From contig JAWSUY010000010.1 of assembly GCA_033852175.1 (NCBI GenBank), positions 62,001-126,000 on the forward strand: DNA of 64,000 bases, read 5' to 3'. Below, one piece after another: positions 53,962 through 62,895 of this stretch. The notes below the pieces were generated by a model, which worked only from the letters and a program-made list of their open reading frames with translations, searched no databases and was not told where the DNA came from. This DNA is from Agarilytica sp033852175. GTDB lineage: Bacteria; Pseudomonadota; Gammaproteobacteria; Pseudomonadales; Cellvibrionaceae. A program made the translations under genes and the position numbers. The first letter of the stretch is position 1. Every line of letters begins with the position of its first letter.

Positions 53962-56208
53962 CTACTTCCCTGCTTTTTTCTGTTGGCGATAGGCGTGAAG
54001 CAAAGGCTCCGTGTATCCGCTTGGCTGTGTCTCACCCAAGAAGATCAAATCAGATGCCGCTTTAAACGCGATACTATCTGACAAGTTAGCCGCCATCGGC
54101 ACATATGTTGGGTCATTTTTGTTTTGCCCATCAACAATGCTGGCCATACGCTCAAGCGCGGCTTCAACATCTTGTTTTGAACAAATGCCGTGAAGCAACC
54201 AATTAGCAAGATGCTGGCTAGAGATACGTAGCGTTGCACGATCTTCCATAAGGCCTACATCATTAATATCGGGTACTTTTGAACAGCCTACGCCGTCATC
54301 AATCCAGCGAACAACATAACCCAAGATACCTTGGCAGTTGTTTTCAATCTCTGAACGAATCACATCTTGCGACAACGCAGACGGGTCACTCATGACCGGA
54401 ATTTCAATCAAATCGTTAAAGCTGGCTTCCATATCTCGGTCAGCACGGCTTGCGATTGTTTTTTGTTGTGCAAACACGTCAAGCTGGTGGTAATGCGTTG
54501 CATGTAAAACTGCTGCTGTTGGCGAAGGAACCCAAGCAGTGTTCGCGCCAGCTTTCGGATGGCCAATTTTAGCTTCAAGCATATCGGCCATACGATCTGG
54601 TATAGGCCACATGCCTTTACCGATTTGTGCTTTACCCGGTAAACCACAGTCGATGCCCACATCAACGTTCCACAATTCATAAGACTGAATCCAGGCCTGT
54701 GGTTTCATTTGAGTTTTAGGAATCATTGGACCGGCTTTCATACTGGTGTGAATTTCATCACCGGTACGATCAAGGAACCCAGTATTAATAAAGGCAACAC
54801 GGTCAGAAGCTTCTTTGATACAAGCCTTCAAGTTAAGCGTCGTACGACGCTCTTCATCCATAATGCCCATTTTGATGCTAGAACGCTCGAGGCCAAGCAA
54901 GTCTTCAACACGCTCAAACAAGGTGTTAGTCAATGCTGCCTCTTCAGGGCCGTGCATTTTAGGCTTAACAATGTAAATGCTGCCTTTACGGGAATTGCTT
55001 ACTGAGCTATTACCCTTAAGGTCATGCAGAGAGATCAAGCTAGTGATCACGCCATCCATAATACCTTCAGGAAGCTCTAACTGATCTGTATCCAATATCG
55101 CTGGGTTCGTCATCAAGTGACCAACGTTACGTACGAACAACAAAGAACGACCAGGCAAAGTTAACGTAGAGCCGTCTGCAGTCGTGTATTCACGGTCAGC
55201 GTTAAGTGTACGCGTAACCGTTTTGCCGCCTTTTTTAAAGCTCGCACTCAACGTGCCTTTGGCTAAACCTAACCAGTTACTGTAAATCTCAATTTTATCT
55301 TCGGCATCAACCGCCGCAACCGAATCTTCACAATCCATAATGGTCGTGAGGGCAGCTTCCATCAATAAGTCTTTTACAGATGCCGCATCGGTTTTACCAA
55401 TAGGTGATTCGCCATCAATTTGAATTTCAAAACGAAGCCCATTATTCGACAACAATACTGCGACAGGACTTGCGGCCTCACCCTGGAAACCTAAGAATTT
55501 TTCTTTTTGCTCTAAACCTGAAGTAGAACCATTCGCCAACTCAACAACCAATTGACTATCTTCAACACGGTAAGCAACAGAATCTTTGTGTGAACCACCG
55601 GTTAGTGGGACAGCTTGATCAAGGAAAGTACGCGCATATGCGATAACAGCTTGAGCACGCTTTTCGTTAAAACCTTTACCTGGAGCCAACTCACCTTCTT
55701 CAGAGATGGCGTCAGTGCCATAAAGCGCATCGTACAAACTACCCCAACGGGCGTTAGCAGCGTTTAAGGCGAAACGAGAATTTTTTACAGGAACAACAAG
55801 TTGTGGACCAGCTTGTGTCGCAATTTCATCATCGACATTAGCAGTCGTGATGGTGAAGTCATCAACTGGAGGAACTAGATAGCCAATCGAAAGCAAAAAG
55901 GCTTTGTACTCAGCTTTATCAATCGCCTTACCAGCGCGATCTGTGTGCCACTGGTCGATTTGCGCTTGTAACGTTTCACGAACTTCAAGTAACGCTCGAT
56001 TCTTCGGCGCTAGATCTTTTACGATCTCACTAAAACCTTGCCAAAACCCGTCAACGCTTAAGCCAGTACCTGGAATCGCTTCTTCATCGATAAAGGTCTT
56101 AAGGTTGGCATCGACCCAAAGGCCAGACACTTGTTGATAAGCGCCAAGATCGGTCACTTTATTCGGTGTGTTTTGAGCTGCTGCGTCGGTATTAGTTGTT
56201 TGGGTCAC
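53962..56208 (-). CDS. glcB: Malate synthase G
   Basis: A 748-residue malate synthase of the single-polypeptide G type. NSRFALNAANARWGSLYDALYGTD, TIMDCEDSVAAVDAEDK (catalytic Asp/Glu region), IYIVKPKMHGPEE and IKMGIMDEERRTTLNLKA are characteristic. It condenses glyoxylate with acetyl-CoA to malate. A sigma-70-like promoter lies upstream. Isocitrate lyase is not in the window. Confidence 0.96.
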   Translation of the reverse strand: MTQTTNTDAAAQNTPNKVTDLGAYQQVSGLWVDANLKTFIDEEAIPGTGLSVDGFWQGFSEIVKDLAPKNRALLEVRETLQAQIDQWHTDRAGKAIDKAEYKAFLLSIGYLVPPVDDFTITTANVDDEIATQAGPQLVVPVKNSRFALNAANARWGSLYDALYGTDAISEEGELAPGKGFNEKRAQAVIAYARTFLDQAVPLTGGSHKDSVAYRVEDSQLVVELANGSTSGLEQKEKFLGFQGEAASPVAVLLSNNGLRFEIQIDGESPIGKTDAASVKDLLMEAALTTIMDCEDSVAAVDAEDKIEIYSNWLGLAKGTLSASFKKGGKTVTRTLNADREYTTADGSTLTLPGRSLLFVRNVGHLMTNPAILDTDQLELPEGIMDGVITSLISLHDLKGNSSVSNSRKGSIYIVKPKMHGPEEAALTNTLFERVEDLLGLERSSIKMGIMDEERRTTLNLKACIKEASDRVAFINTGFLDRTGDEIHTSMKAGPMIPKTQMKPQAWIQSYELWNVDVGIDCGLPGKAQIGKGMWPIPDRMADMLEAKIGHPKAGANTAWVPSPTAAVLHATHYHQLDVFAQQKTIASRADRDMEASFNDLIEIPVMSDPSALSQDVIRSEIENNCQGILGYVVRWIDDGVGCSKVPDINDVGLMEDRATLRISSQHLANWLLHGICSKQDVEAALERMASIVDGQNKNDPTYVPMAANLSDSIAFKAASDLIFLGETQPSGYTEPLLHAYRQQKKAGK

Positions 56209-56243
56209 AATAAAATTCCAGTCTTAATTCAAGAGATCGCGAG

Positions 56244-56273
56244 ATTCTATTGACAAAGGCATAATTAATACAA
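56244..56273 (-). promoter_or_regulatory. Sigma-70-like promoter candidate for glcB
   Basis: On the minus strand TTGTAT, 18 bases, then TAGAAT, with the -10 element 35 bases before the glcB ATG. Confidence 0.45.
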
Positions 56274-56335
56274 TTTATGTTTTTTATTCTGTGCATCACT
56301 CAGGTGAATACACCTCACTCAAAGAGGCCGTTATT

Positions 56336-57271
56336 CTAATACTTCCTAGCCACTTCAGCTACCGTTCTTCGGAACCATCTGTGTGCTGAATTGTGATGAA
56401 GTAATCCACTCCACGCCATATTGAGTTCCATCTTGGGGATTTCGAAGGGTGGCGGCAAAAATACCAGATTTGGGTTACCCGCATTCATGCGGGCCGCACG
56501 GGTCGGAATCGTCAAAACTAGGTCTTTATTCTCGACCATTAACATGGCGGCCTGATAGTGCCGCGTAAAGACTTTAATGTTGCGTTTTTTACCCAGTTTG
56601 TTCAGAGTCACGTCCACCCAGCCCAGACGCTGTATGTCTTCCGGGTTCACCCCAACACCAACACCCATCCCGGTTTTACTCACCCAAATATGCTGGGCAC
56701 CCGTATAAGTAGACAAGTTAAAATCATTGGCAATCGGGTTATCCTTCCACAGCATGCAGGTAAAGCTGTCGGTCCACAGTACCGAGGTATGAAAAGAATC
56801 GGGTAACACATCAAAACGATTGATGACGAAATCGATATGCCCCTGCTCCACATCCTGATAACTCACATCACTGGGCGTCATGATATCAATGACAATATTC
56901 GGGGCTTCTTTGCGAAGATGGTTCAGCAATTCAGGTATCAAAGTGGATTCCGCATAGTCACTCACCGCAATACGAAATAGCTTGTCACTTTCTAAAGGAT
57001 TGAACTCCTGAACTGGGCGTACAACTCGCTCAACATGCATAATCAACTCTCGGACCTCCGGCTCGAGCAATTTTGCCCTCTCCGTTGGCTTCATCCCCTC
57101 ACTCGTTCGGACGAGCAAAGGGTCATCAAACTGCAGTCGCAAACGCTTGAGCGTATTGGACATTGCCGGCTGAGTAATGCCTAAAAAATCAGCTGCCTGA
57201 GTCACACTCCTTTCTTTAAGTAGTATGTTCAGAGCAACCAAGAGGTTGAGATCCACGCCATGAAGATTCAT
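56336..57271 (-). CDS. LysR-type transcriptional regulator
   Basis: A 311-residue LysR protein. The N-terminal helix-turn-helix (VTQAADFLGITQPAMSNTLKRLR) and FDDPLLVRTSEGMKPTERA wing are of the NodD/LeuO subgroup. The effector domain follows (FRIAVSDYAESTLIPELL, IDFVINRF). It is upstream of glcB in the same direction with 127 bases between, so it is a candidate regulator of malate synthase, though subgroup members have varied targets. Confidence 0.9.
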   Translation of the reverse strand: MNLHGVDLNLLVALNILLKERSVTQAADFLGITQPAMSNTLKRLRLQFDDPLLVRTSEGMKPTERAKLLEPEVRELIMHVERVVRPVQEFNPLESDKLFRIAVSDYAESTLIPELLNHLRKEAPNIVIDIMTPSDVSYQDVEQGHIDFVINRFDVLPDSFHTSVLWTDSFTCMLWKDNPIANDFNLSTYTGAQHIWVSKTGMGVGVGVNPEDIQRLGWVDVTLNKLGKKRNIKVFTRHYQAAMLMVENKDLVLTIPTRAARMNAGNPNLVFLPPPFEIPKMELNMAWSGLLHHNSAHRWFRRTVAEVARKY

Positions 57272-57370
57272 GAAAAAAATACCTAACTGGATATATATAA
57301 GTTCGATTAATTATACTCACATTTACCAAGCTCGCCAGTCTCTTAATTAGGCAAATCCAACAGACACAAA

Positions 57371-57395
57371 AATGCCCTCACAGATGGAGGGCATT
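57371..57395 (-). terminator. Terminator downstream of aceK
   Basis: AATGCCCTC-loop-GAGGGCATT, nine-base perfect stem with a T-run on the minus strand. Confidence 0.85.
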
Positions 57396-57524
57396 CAAGA
57401 AAAAAAACTGCACCAAAGAGCTTAAACAGACCCAGTTCTGACAGCTAGCCACTATCAACAGCCACAAGCTAAGAGACAACCCCACTCCAGTAGGTAATCG
57501 ACAATTCTGCCCCGCCTCCTGTCA

Positions 57525-57580
57525 CCCGTCTCCCGTCTCCCGTCTCCCGTCTCCCGTCTCCCGTCTCCCGTCTCCCGTCC
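57525..57580. repeat. Heptanucleotide tandem repeat, G-quadruplex prone
   Basis: CCCGTCT repeated seven times without change plus one variant (CCCGTCC). The complementary strand, which is the aceK sense strand, reads GGGAGAC repeats, eight G3 runs with four-base loops. It begins one base after the aceK stop. Confidence 0.92.
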
Positions 57581-57581
57581 C

Positions 57582-59360
57582 CTAATCAACATTCACCAGA
57601 TCTTCAAAGCAATTACAAAAACGTGTCTCTTCAGGATATGGGAAGACGTTTTGATAGATCCCTTTTTTGATCAGTGATTGCGTCTCCTGCCAATAGGTCG
57701 CATCCAACAACTCAGAATGCCGCTCCAAAAAGGGTGCCCTGTACTCCGGTTTGATCAACACAAAGTTCAAAAATTGCTCAGGAAACACATCTTGAGGCCC
57801 TACGTGATACCAAGGACTATCCGACATTTCCTCCTCCTCGGTGCGCGCCTGAGGAAACTTGCGGAAGTTCATATCGGTTAAATATTCAATTTCATCATAA
57901 TCGTAGAACACCACGCGACCATGACGGGAGACGCCAAAGTTTTTGAGCAGCATGTCGCCAGGGAAGATATTGACCGCCAGCATATGCTTAATCGCATCGC
58001 CATAGTCATAAATTGCCTCACGCACTTGGGACGGCGTGGCATTCTGCAAATAGATATTCAACGGCGTCATACGGCGCTCAAGGTAAAGATGCTTAATCAC
58101 CACCCTGTCATCTTCCATGCTTATTTTTGATGGAGCCACTCTCACCAAGTACTCATATAGCTCATCCGAAAAGCGCGACCGAGGCAGAGCAACATCAGAA
58201 TACTCTAAAGTATCCGCCATACGCCCCACACGATCATGCAATTTAACCAACAGGTACTTTTCACGAATTTCTTTTTCGGTAGTTTCTTTCTCCGGGGGAA
58301 ACTCGTCTTTGATGAGTTTGAACACATAGGGGAAGGACTGCAGTGTAAACACGGCCATCACCATTCCCTCAATACCCGGCGCCTGCACTAAGTTATCAGT
58401 GCTATTTTCCAAATGCTCCAAAAACTCGCGATAGAATTGGGTTTTACCGTGCTTCTGAAAACCAATATGGGTATACAGCTCTGTGCGCGATTTACGCAAT
58501 AACAAACGCTGTAAAAAACTCACCATGGCTGCAGGCGAATCGGTCTCCACCATAAAGTAAGCCCGAGCAAAACCAAACAGAACGTTTAGCTCCTCATTGT
58601 CCAAGACCAAAGTGTCGAGGTACAAGGCTCCACTTTCGTTATTAATAATCGGAATCGAAAACGGCTGATCACCATAGTCCGTCACAATACGACCGATAAT
58701 ATAAGCCGCCTTACTGCGGAAGAATGGCTTTTTGATGACATCGAAATGAAATTCGGTTTGTTTACTCACCTCATAGCGCGACGCACTCAAATAACGTTTT
58801 AATACAAAATTAACATCACGATCCAAATCTTCAAAAGGCAAACCAAAATCAAAATCGAGTACGATTTTTTTGAGGGTAGCCAAGGTATCTTGTGCATTGC
58901 AGTCATAGCTTTTAATAATCGGTGACTGCACACGAATATCACGAAACGAAATCGAGGAGCGCACAAAAATATTATTATTATTGTAATAACTGCGATGATG
59001 AATACGGCAAAACACCGAATTGTAATAACTCTCCGCCAGTTTTGGCTGCTTATGCGCTTTCAACTGCTTGGCATAACAGCTTTTCACCTCCTTCCATAAG
59101 CTTTCATCTCCCAGGTCGTCACGATGATCAAAAATTTCACTAAGCTTATCCGCCGTCTCACCAATACGCAGATCGTAACCTTGAATACGATTTTTAGACG
59201 CTTCTTGAACCCCTTGCCAATCGGCCTGTTCAAAAAACTTGGCCGCATGTTCAGTATATTGATTAAACACACGAAAGTGGCGAGAAAAACCGCTAAGAAT
59301 CATGGCGGCAATTTCTTCAATCAACTCTTCTTGGCTCAGGTGAGTAACGCTATTAGTCAT
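57582..59360 (-). CDS. aceK: Isocitrate dehydrogenase kinase/phosphatase
   Basis: A 592-residue AceK. The APGIEGMVMAVFTLQSFPYVFKLIKDEF segment (ATP-binding loop region), DMLLKNFGVSRHGRVVFYDYDEI (kinase-like catalytic/metal region) and CRIHHRSYYNNNNIFV are family hallmarks. It phosphorylates and dephosphorylates isocitrate dehydrogenase to steer carbon into the glyoxylate shunt, matching glcB and pckA nearby. Its start overlaps the end of the helicase gene by eight bases, an unusual pairing. Confidence 0.95.
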   Translation of the reverse strand: MTNSVTHLSQEELIEEIAAMILSGFSRHFRVFNQYTEHAAKFFEQADWQGVQEASKNRIQGYDLRIGETADKLSEIFDHRDDLGDESLWKEVKSCYAKQLKAHKQPKLAESYYNSVFCRIHHRSYYNNNNIFVRSSISFRDIRVQSPIIKSYDCNAQDTLATLKKIVLDFDFGLPFEDLDRDVNFVLKRYLSASRYEVSKQTEFHFDVIKKPFFRSKAAYIIGRIVTDYGDQPFSIPIINNESGALYLDTLVLDNEELNVLFGFARAYFMVETDSPAAMVSFLQRLLLRKSRTELYTHIGFQKHGKTQFYREFLEHLENSTDNLVQAPGIEGMVMAVFTLQSFPYVFKLIKDEFPPEKETTEKEIREKYLLVKLHDRVGRMADTLEYSDVALPRSRFSDELYEYLVRVAPSKISMEDDRVVIKHLYLERRMTPLNIYLQNATPSQVREAIYDYGDAIKHMLAVNIFPGDMLLKNFGVSRHGRVVFYDYDEIEYLTDMNFRKFPQARTEEEEMSDSPWYHVGPQDVFPEQFLNFVLIKPEYRAPFLERHSELLDATYWQETQSLIKKGIYQNVFPYPEETRFCNCFEDLVNVD

Positions 59361-62300
59361 ATTCTATCCAGCTGCCTATCATCGGAAAATAGAGTGCAAG
59401 TTTAATGTTGTTATAACCCAATTTATCCACGGTGCTTTTATAGCGAAACATAACGTCCCGATACACCTCTAACTCCGCTTGAATAAACGTCTCTGTCGAT
59501 TGATCAGGACTGGGCTGACTGGTCTTATAATCAATAATCCAGGTTGTGCTGCCATCATACAGCAATAAGTCCACAATCAATTGACGCTCACCCGAGAAGG
59601 GGGAGAGAGACGAGGAAACAGAAGAAGAAACCGTCATCGCAAATTCTGCACAGCGTTTCGGGTGCGTATCGGCAAACATCCAATGCCTATCCGTATCATT
59701 GCAAACACCCTGCATCACCGCCTGAGACTGATCTACGGCCTGCGCCAACTTCCCACGCGCAACTCCCATCGACGCCAAAATACGCCCCCAGGATGCCGCT
59801 TCAGATTCCAGGCCACCATCAATCCAGCCCTGCAATTGAGATATCGTTAACGACTTAAATAAGCGATGGACAAAAGTACCGACAATCCTCGCCGTAGCGT
59901 CCGCCCACTCAATGGATACCGGCTGCGCATTGCTGTGAGAAAAATAAGGGATATAGCTTTCGAGCAATGCACCTGTATGTAACTCAGGGCACTGCCAACT
60001 CATCGGCAAGCATTGAAATATCGGGAGGCCTTCCGCGCTCACCGACTCACTCGCCGGCGCTTCTGTTCGTTGCAAAACTCTAACCCCAGGTTCAACCGCC
60101 TTCCAAATAGGCCAAAGCAATGAACTCTGAGACGGTGGTTTCACCACGGAGGCATCTTTTTTATCGGAATTAAGATGCGCCATTAAATGCAAACGTTTAC
60201 GCGCACGAGTGCAGGCCACATACAGCAAACGACACGTCTCGTTCGATTCACGCCGCTTAGCCTGCCAAGCCAAATGTGTCTCAACCGGATCTTTATCTTT
60301 GCCGCTACTGGTAATCGTCGACAACAGCAGCGAGGTCTCACCATCATCCGATAGCCGCTCATACCAGCGCAGTAGCTCGGGGTCGTTGCTACGAGGAGAT
60401 CGCTGCAAAGACGGCACAATCACAGAATCAAATTCCAAGCCCTTAGACTTGTGAATCGTCATAATTTGCAAACGGTCGTCACTGTCGGGGTCGGGCAATA
60501 AAAATAATTTCTGCACCGCTTTATCCAACGCATCTTGCCGAGCCAACACGCGATCAACATCTAACTTTTCTAACAGAGAAAAGAACAGCGTCGCATTATT
60601 TTTTTCTTGCGGGGTGGATAAACATGAAGGACCACCCAAGGCCAACCACACGCCTTCAATCCATTGGCGCAGTGATTTCCTATGCGATTGTTCCAATCCA
60701 CGCTGCAATATTTCACTAACACGTAACAAACGTGAACGACCATCTGAAGTTAATGCCCCCTCAACGGATTCATCTGCAACCGAACTGGGCGCAAACATAT
60801 CCCCCTGAACAACTTCATGATTCGCAGAATCCTTGGCATAACTCTCTGAATGCAACACCCGCGATATTTGCTGATGAACTGTTAAAGGGTGCTTTTCCTC
60901 ACCCTCATTCTGTGCCGTCGCAACCGCCTCAAGATCCACCAAGGTCAAGCCACACCAGGGTGCACGCAGAACCGACAGCCAAGCAATCCGATTCGCGGGC
61001 CGCAATAAGGCATGCGTTAATGCCATCAAATCTTGAATAACAATGTGGCCAGCCAAGGGCTCTAAATCCACCGCACGATATGTTAACCCTGCCGCATCCA
61101 GTGCCGGCGTGATATGCGCAATATGATTACGGTTACGAACCAAAATACCAATACTGCCATCAGGATCTTCGCTTTGGGCACGCTGTACTAATTCCACCAC
61201 TTTAGCCGCTTCATCTTCCTGCGAAGTGCCATCTGCAAAACCATGAACCGCAATCCCGTCATCAATACTCGACTGATTGAATGCAACTGAAGAGGAGTAC
61301 GTCACCGCCCCCACAGAAATATCATTTACCTGCGGGAAGGAAGCACCAAAAACTTGATTAATCCACTCCACCAGATTCGCTTCCGAACGGAAATTCGTAT
61401 TTAAGCGCAGAGGCGTTAACGCAACGCCTCCCAAACCTTGATCAATGCACCGTAAAAATAATCCGACGTTCGCACCACGAAAACCGTAGATAGACTGCAT
61501 CGCATCACCGACACAAAACATCGTTCGGCCATCATCGATTTCCCAGCCCCCGGTTAACGATTGCAACAATTCAATTTGTGCTGGCGAGGTATCTTGAAAT
61601 TCATCGACCAAAATATGCTGCATACGGTAATCGAGCGCCAACGCCAAATCACTGGGATCATCTAGCTTACCCAGAGCTATTCGCGCTTTTAAACTGATCT
61701 CAGAAAAATCGACCGCATTCTTTTCTTGAAAAGTAACGCTTAAATAAGCGCTTAACACTGGCAAAACATGAACCACTGCAACCAATAATTCTCTCTGCTC
61801 GTCGGCGTAATGCATACTCGGCAGATTGCGCATATCCAGCAATAGGGAATGTAGCCCCGCAACATCACTTAAGGTTTTAATCAGTGCGATACCCGCCTGC
61901 TTTTTTTCTTTAAAACTCTTCTTCTCTACCGCACCTTCACCAGCGGGAAAACCACAACGCTTATCGACGGTTTTGCGCCATCCGCCCGTACCGGTCAGCA
62001 AGATATGAATCAAGCCTAACCATTGCTCAACACCCTCTTCCGATGCATCTGGCAATTCCCCCGATTCCATTCCTAAATTTAGGCAACACAAGGTCGGTGA
62101 TTCGGTCTGTATATTGTGTAAATTACTCGCGGCAAAAGCCCCATGCTCGCACAAGCGCTGGTGATACTCATGAGGAATACAGGATAATAATTGCTCGACA
62201 GTTTCAAACCGCACCGATTGCAAATTATCTTCCAACGCTTCCAGAACCGAATTCACATCAGAACCCGAACCCAACAACGGCAACCACGCCTCACGCTGCG

Positions 62301-62895
62301 CCAGCATACGAATTAAAAGCGCTTCCAGTTTTTGTGTATTGTTGTCGAGTAAAGTCAATATCTGGGCGATCGAGTCCGACCACGCGGCATCATCTTCCAG
62401 GGTTGCCATAAACTTTCTTGCTGCAGCAAGATACAACTCGCCAGGATCGTCACTCACCTGGGGCGGGGTAGCAAAAGAAGAATGCAACGGTAAGGTATTC
62501 GCTAAAGAAGAACACAAACTATCAAACGTTTTAATCTGCAAACGACCAGGGGAATCAATTAAATTCCACTCGAGTTTTTTATCTTGAACTAAGGCATTGG
62601 TAGCCAGCCCCCACGTTAATCTCGCATGCTCACTTTCTGGCTTGGGGTTTTGCTTGGCATTTTGCAACGCGCTAATCACACGCCCGCGCATTTCACCCGA
62701 AGCTTTGCGCGTAAAAGTCATCGCCAAAATTTCTTCCGGCAAATTAACTGTTGCCAACAAGGTTAAAAACCGTTGCGTCAACAATTCGGTTTTACCACTA
62801 CCGGCAGGTGCCTCACAAATAAATGAGCGCCGAGGATCAAGCGCGTCTTTACGTTGCTGACTATCGGCTAAACGATTATCCAAACACTCGCTCAT
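59353..62895 (-). CDS. UvrD-type helicase-nuclease, AddA-like
   Basis: A 1180-residue protein. Walker A is EAPAGSGKTELL (K35, T36); LVDEFQDTSPAQIELLQ is motif II, RLLYVACTRARKRLHLMAH a late UvrD motif, and a RecB-type nuclease closes it (LIVDLLLYDG and WIIDYKTSQ with the Asp and Lys of the D-(E/D)xK centre). Together with the AddB-like gene upstream it should resect double-strand breaks for recombination, the AddAB role. The two overlap by four bases (ATGA). It may replace or coexist with RecBCD, which is not visible here. Confidence 0.87.
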   Translation of the reverse strand: MSECLDNRLADSQQRKDALDPRRSFICEAPAGSGKTELLTQRFLTLLATVNLPEEILAMTFTRKASGEMRGRVISALQNAKQNPKPESEHARLTWGLATNALVQDKKLEWNLIDSPGRLQIKTFDSLCSSLANTLPLHSSFATPPQVSDDPGELYLAAARKFMATLEDDAAWSDSIAQILTLLDNNTQKLEALLIRMLAQREAWLPLLGSGSDVNSVLEALEDNLQSVRFETVEQLLSCIPHEYHQRLCEHGAFAASNLHNIQTESPTLCCLNLGMESGELPDASEEGVEQWLGLIHILLTGTGGWRKTVDKRCGFPAGEGAVEKKSFKEKKQAGIALIKTLSDVAGLHSLLLDMRNLPSMHYADEQRELLVAVVHVLPVLSAYLSVTFQEKNAVDFSEISLKARIALGKLDDPSDLALALDYRMQHILVDEFQDTSPAQIELLQSLTGGWEIDDGRTMFCVGDAMQSIYGFRGANVGLFLRCIDQGLGGVALTPLRLNTNFRSEANLVEWINQVFGASFPQVNDISVGAVTYSSSVAFNQSSIDDGIAVHGFADGTSQEDEAAKVVELVQRAQSEDPDGSIGILVRNRNHIAHITPALDAAGLTYRAVDLEPLAGHIVIQDLMALTHALLRPANRIAWLSVLRAPWCGLTLVDLEAVATAQNEGEEKHPLTVHQQISRVLHSESYAKDSANHEVVQGDMFAPSSVADESVEGALTSDGRSRLLRVSEILQRGLEQSHRKSLRQWIEGVWLALGGPSCLSTPQEKNNATLFFSLLEKLDVDRVLARQDALDKAVQKLFLLPDPDSDDRLQIMTIHKSKGLEFDSVIVPSLQRSPRSNDPELLRWYERLSDDGETSLLLSTITSSGKDKDPVETHLAWQAKRRESNETCRLLYVACTRARKRLHLMAHLNSDKKDASVVKPPSQSSLLWPIWKAVEPGVRVLQRTEAPASESVSAEGLPIFQCLPMSWQCPELHTGALLESYIPYFSHSNAQPVSIEWADATARIVGTFVHRLFKSLTISQLQGWIDGGLESEAASWGRILASMGVARGKLAQAVDQSQAVMQGVCNDTDRHWMFADTHPKRCAEFAMTVSSSVSSSLSPFSGERQLIVDLLLYDGSTTWIIDYKTSQPSPDQSTETFIQAELEVYRDVMFRYKSTVDKLGYNNIKLALYFPMIGSWIEYD

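Larger units (their letters stand above)
57272..57581. other. Intergenic region aceK / LysR gene
   Basis: 310 bases. It holds the aceK terminator (57371-57395) and a heptanucleotide tandem repeat (57525-57580) that abuts the aceK stop codon. The promoter of the LysR gene must lie near the left end. Confidence 0.6.
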
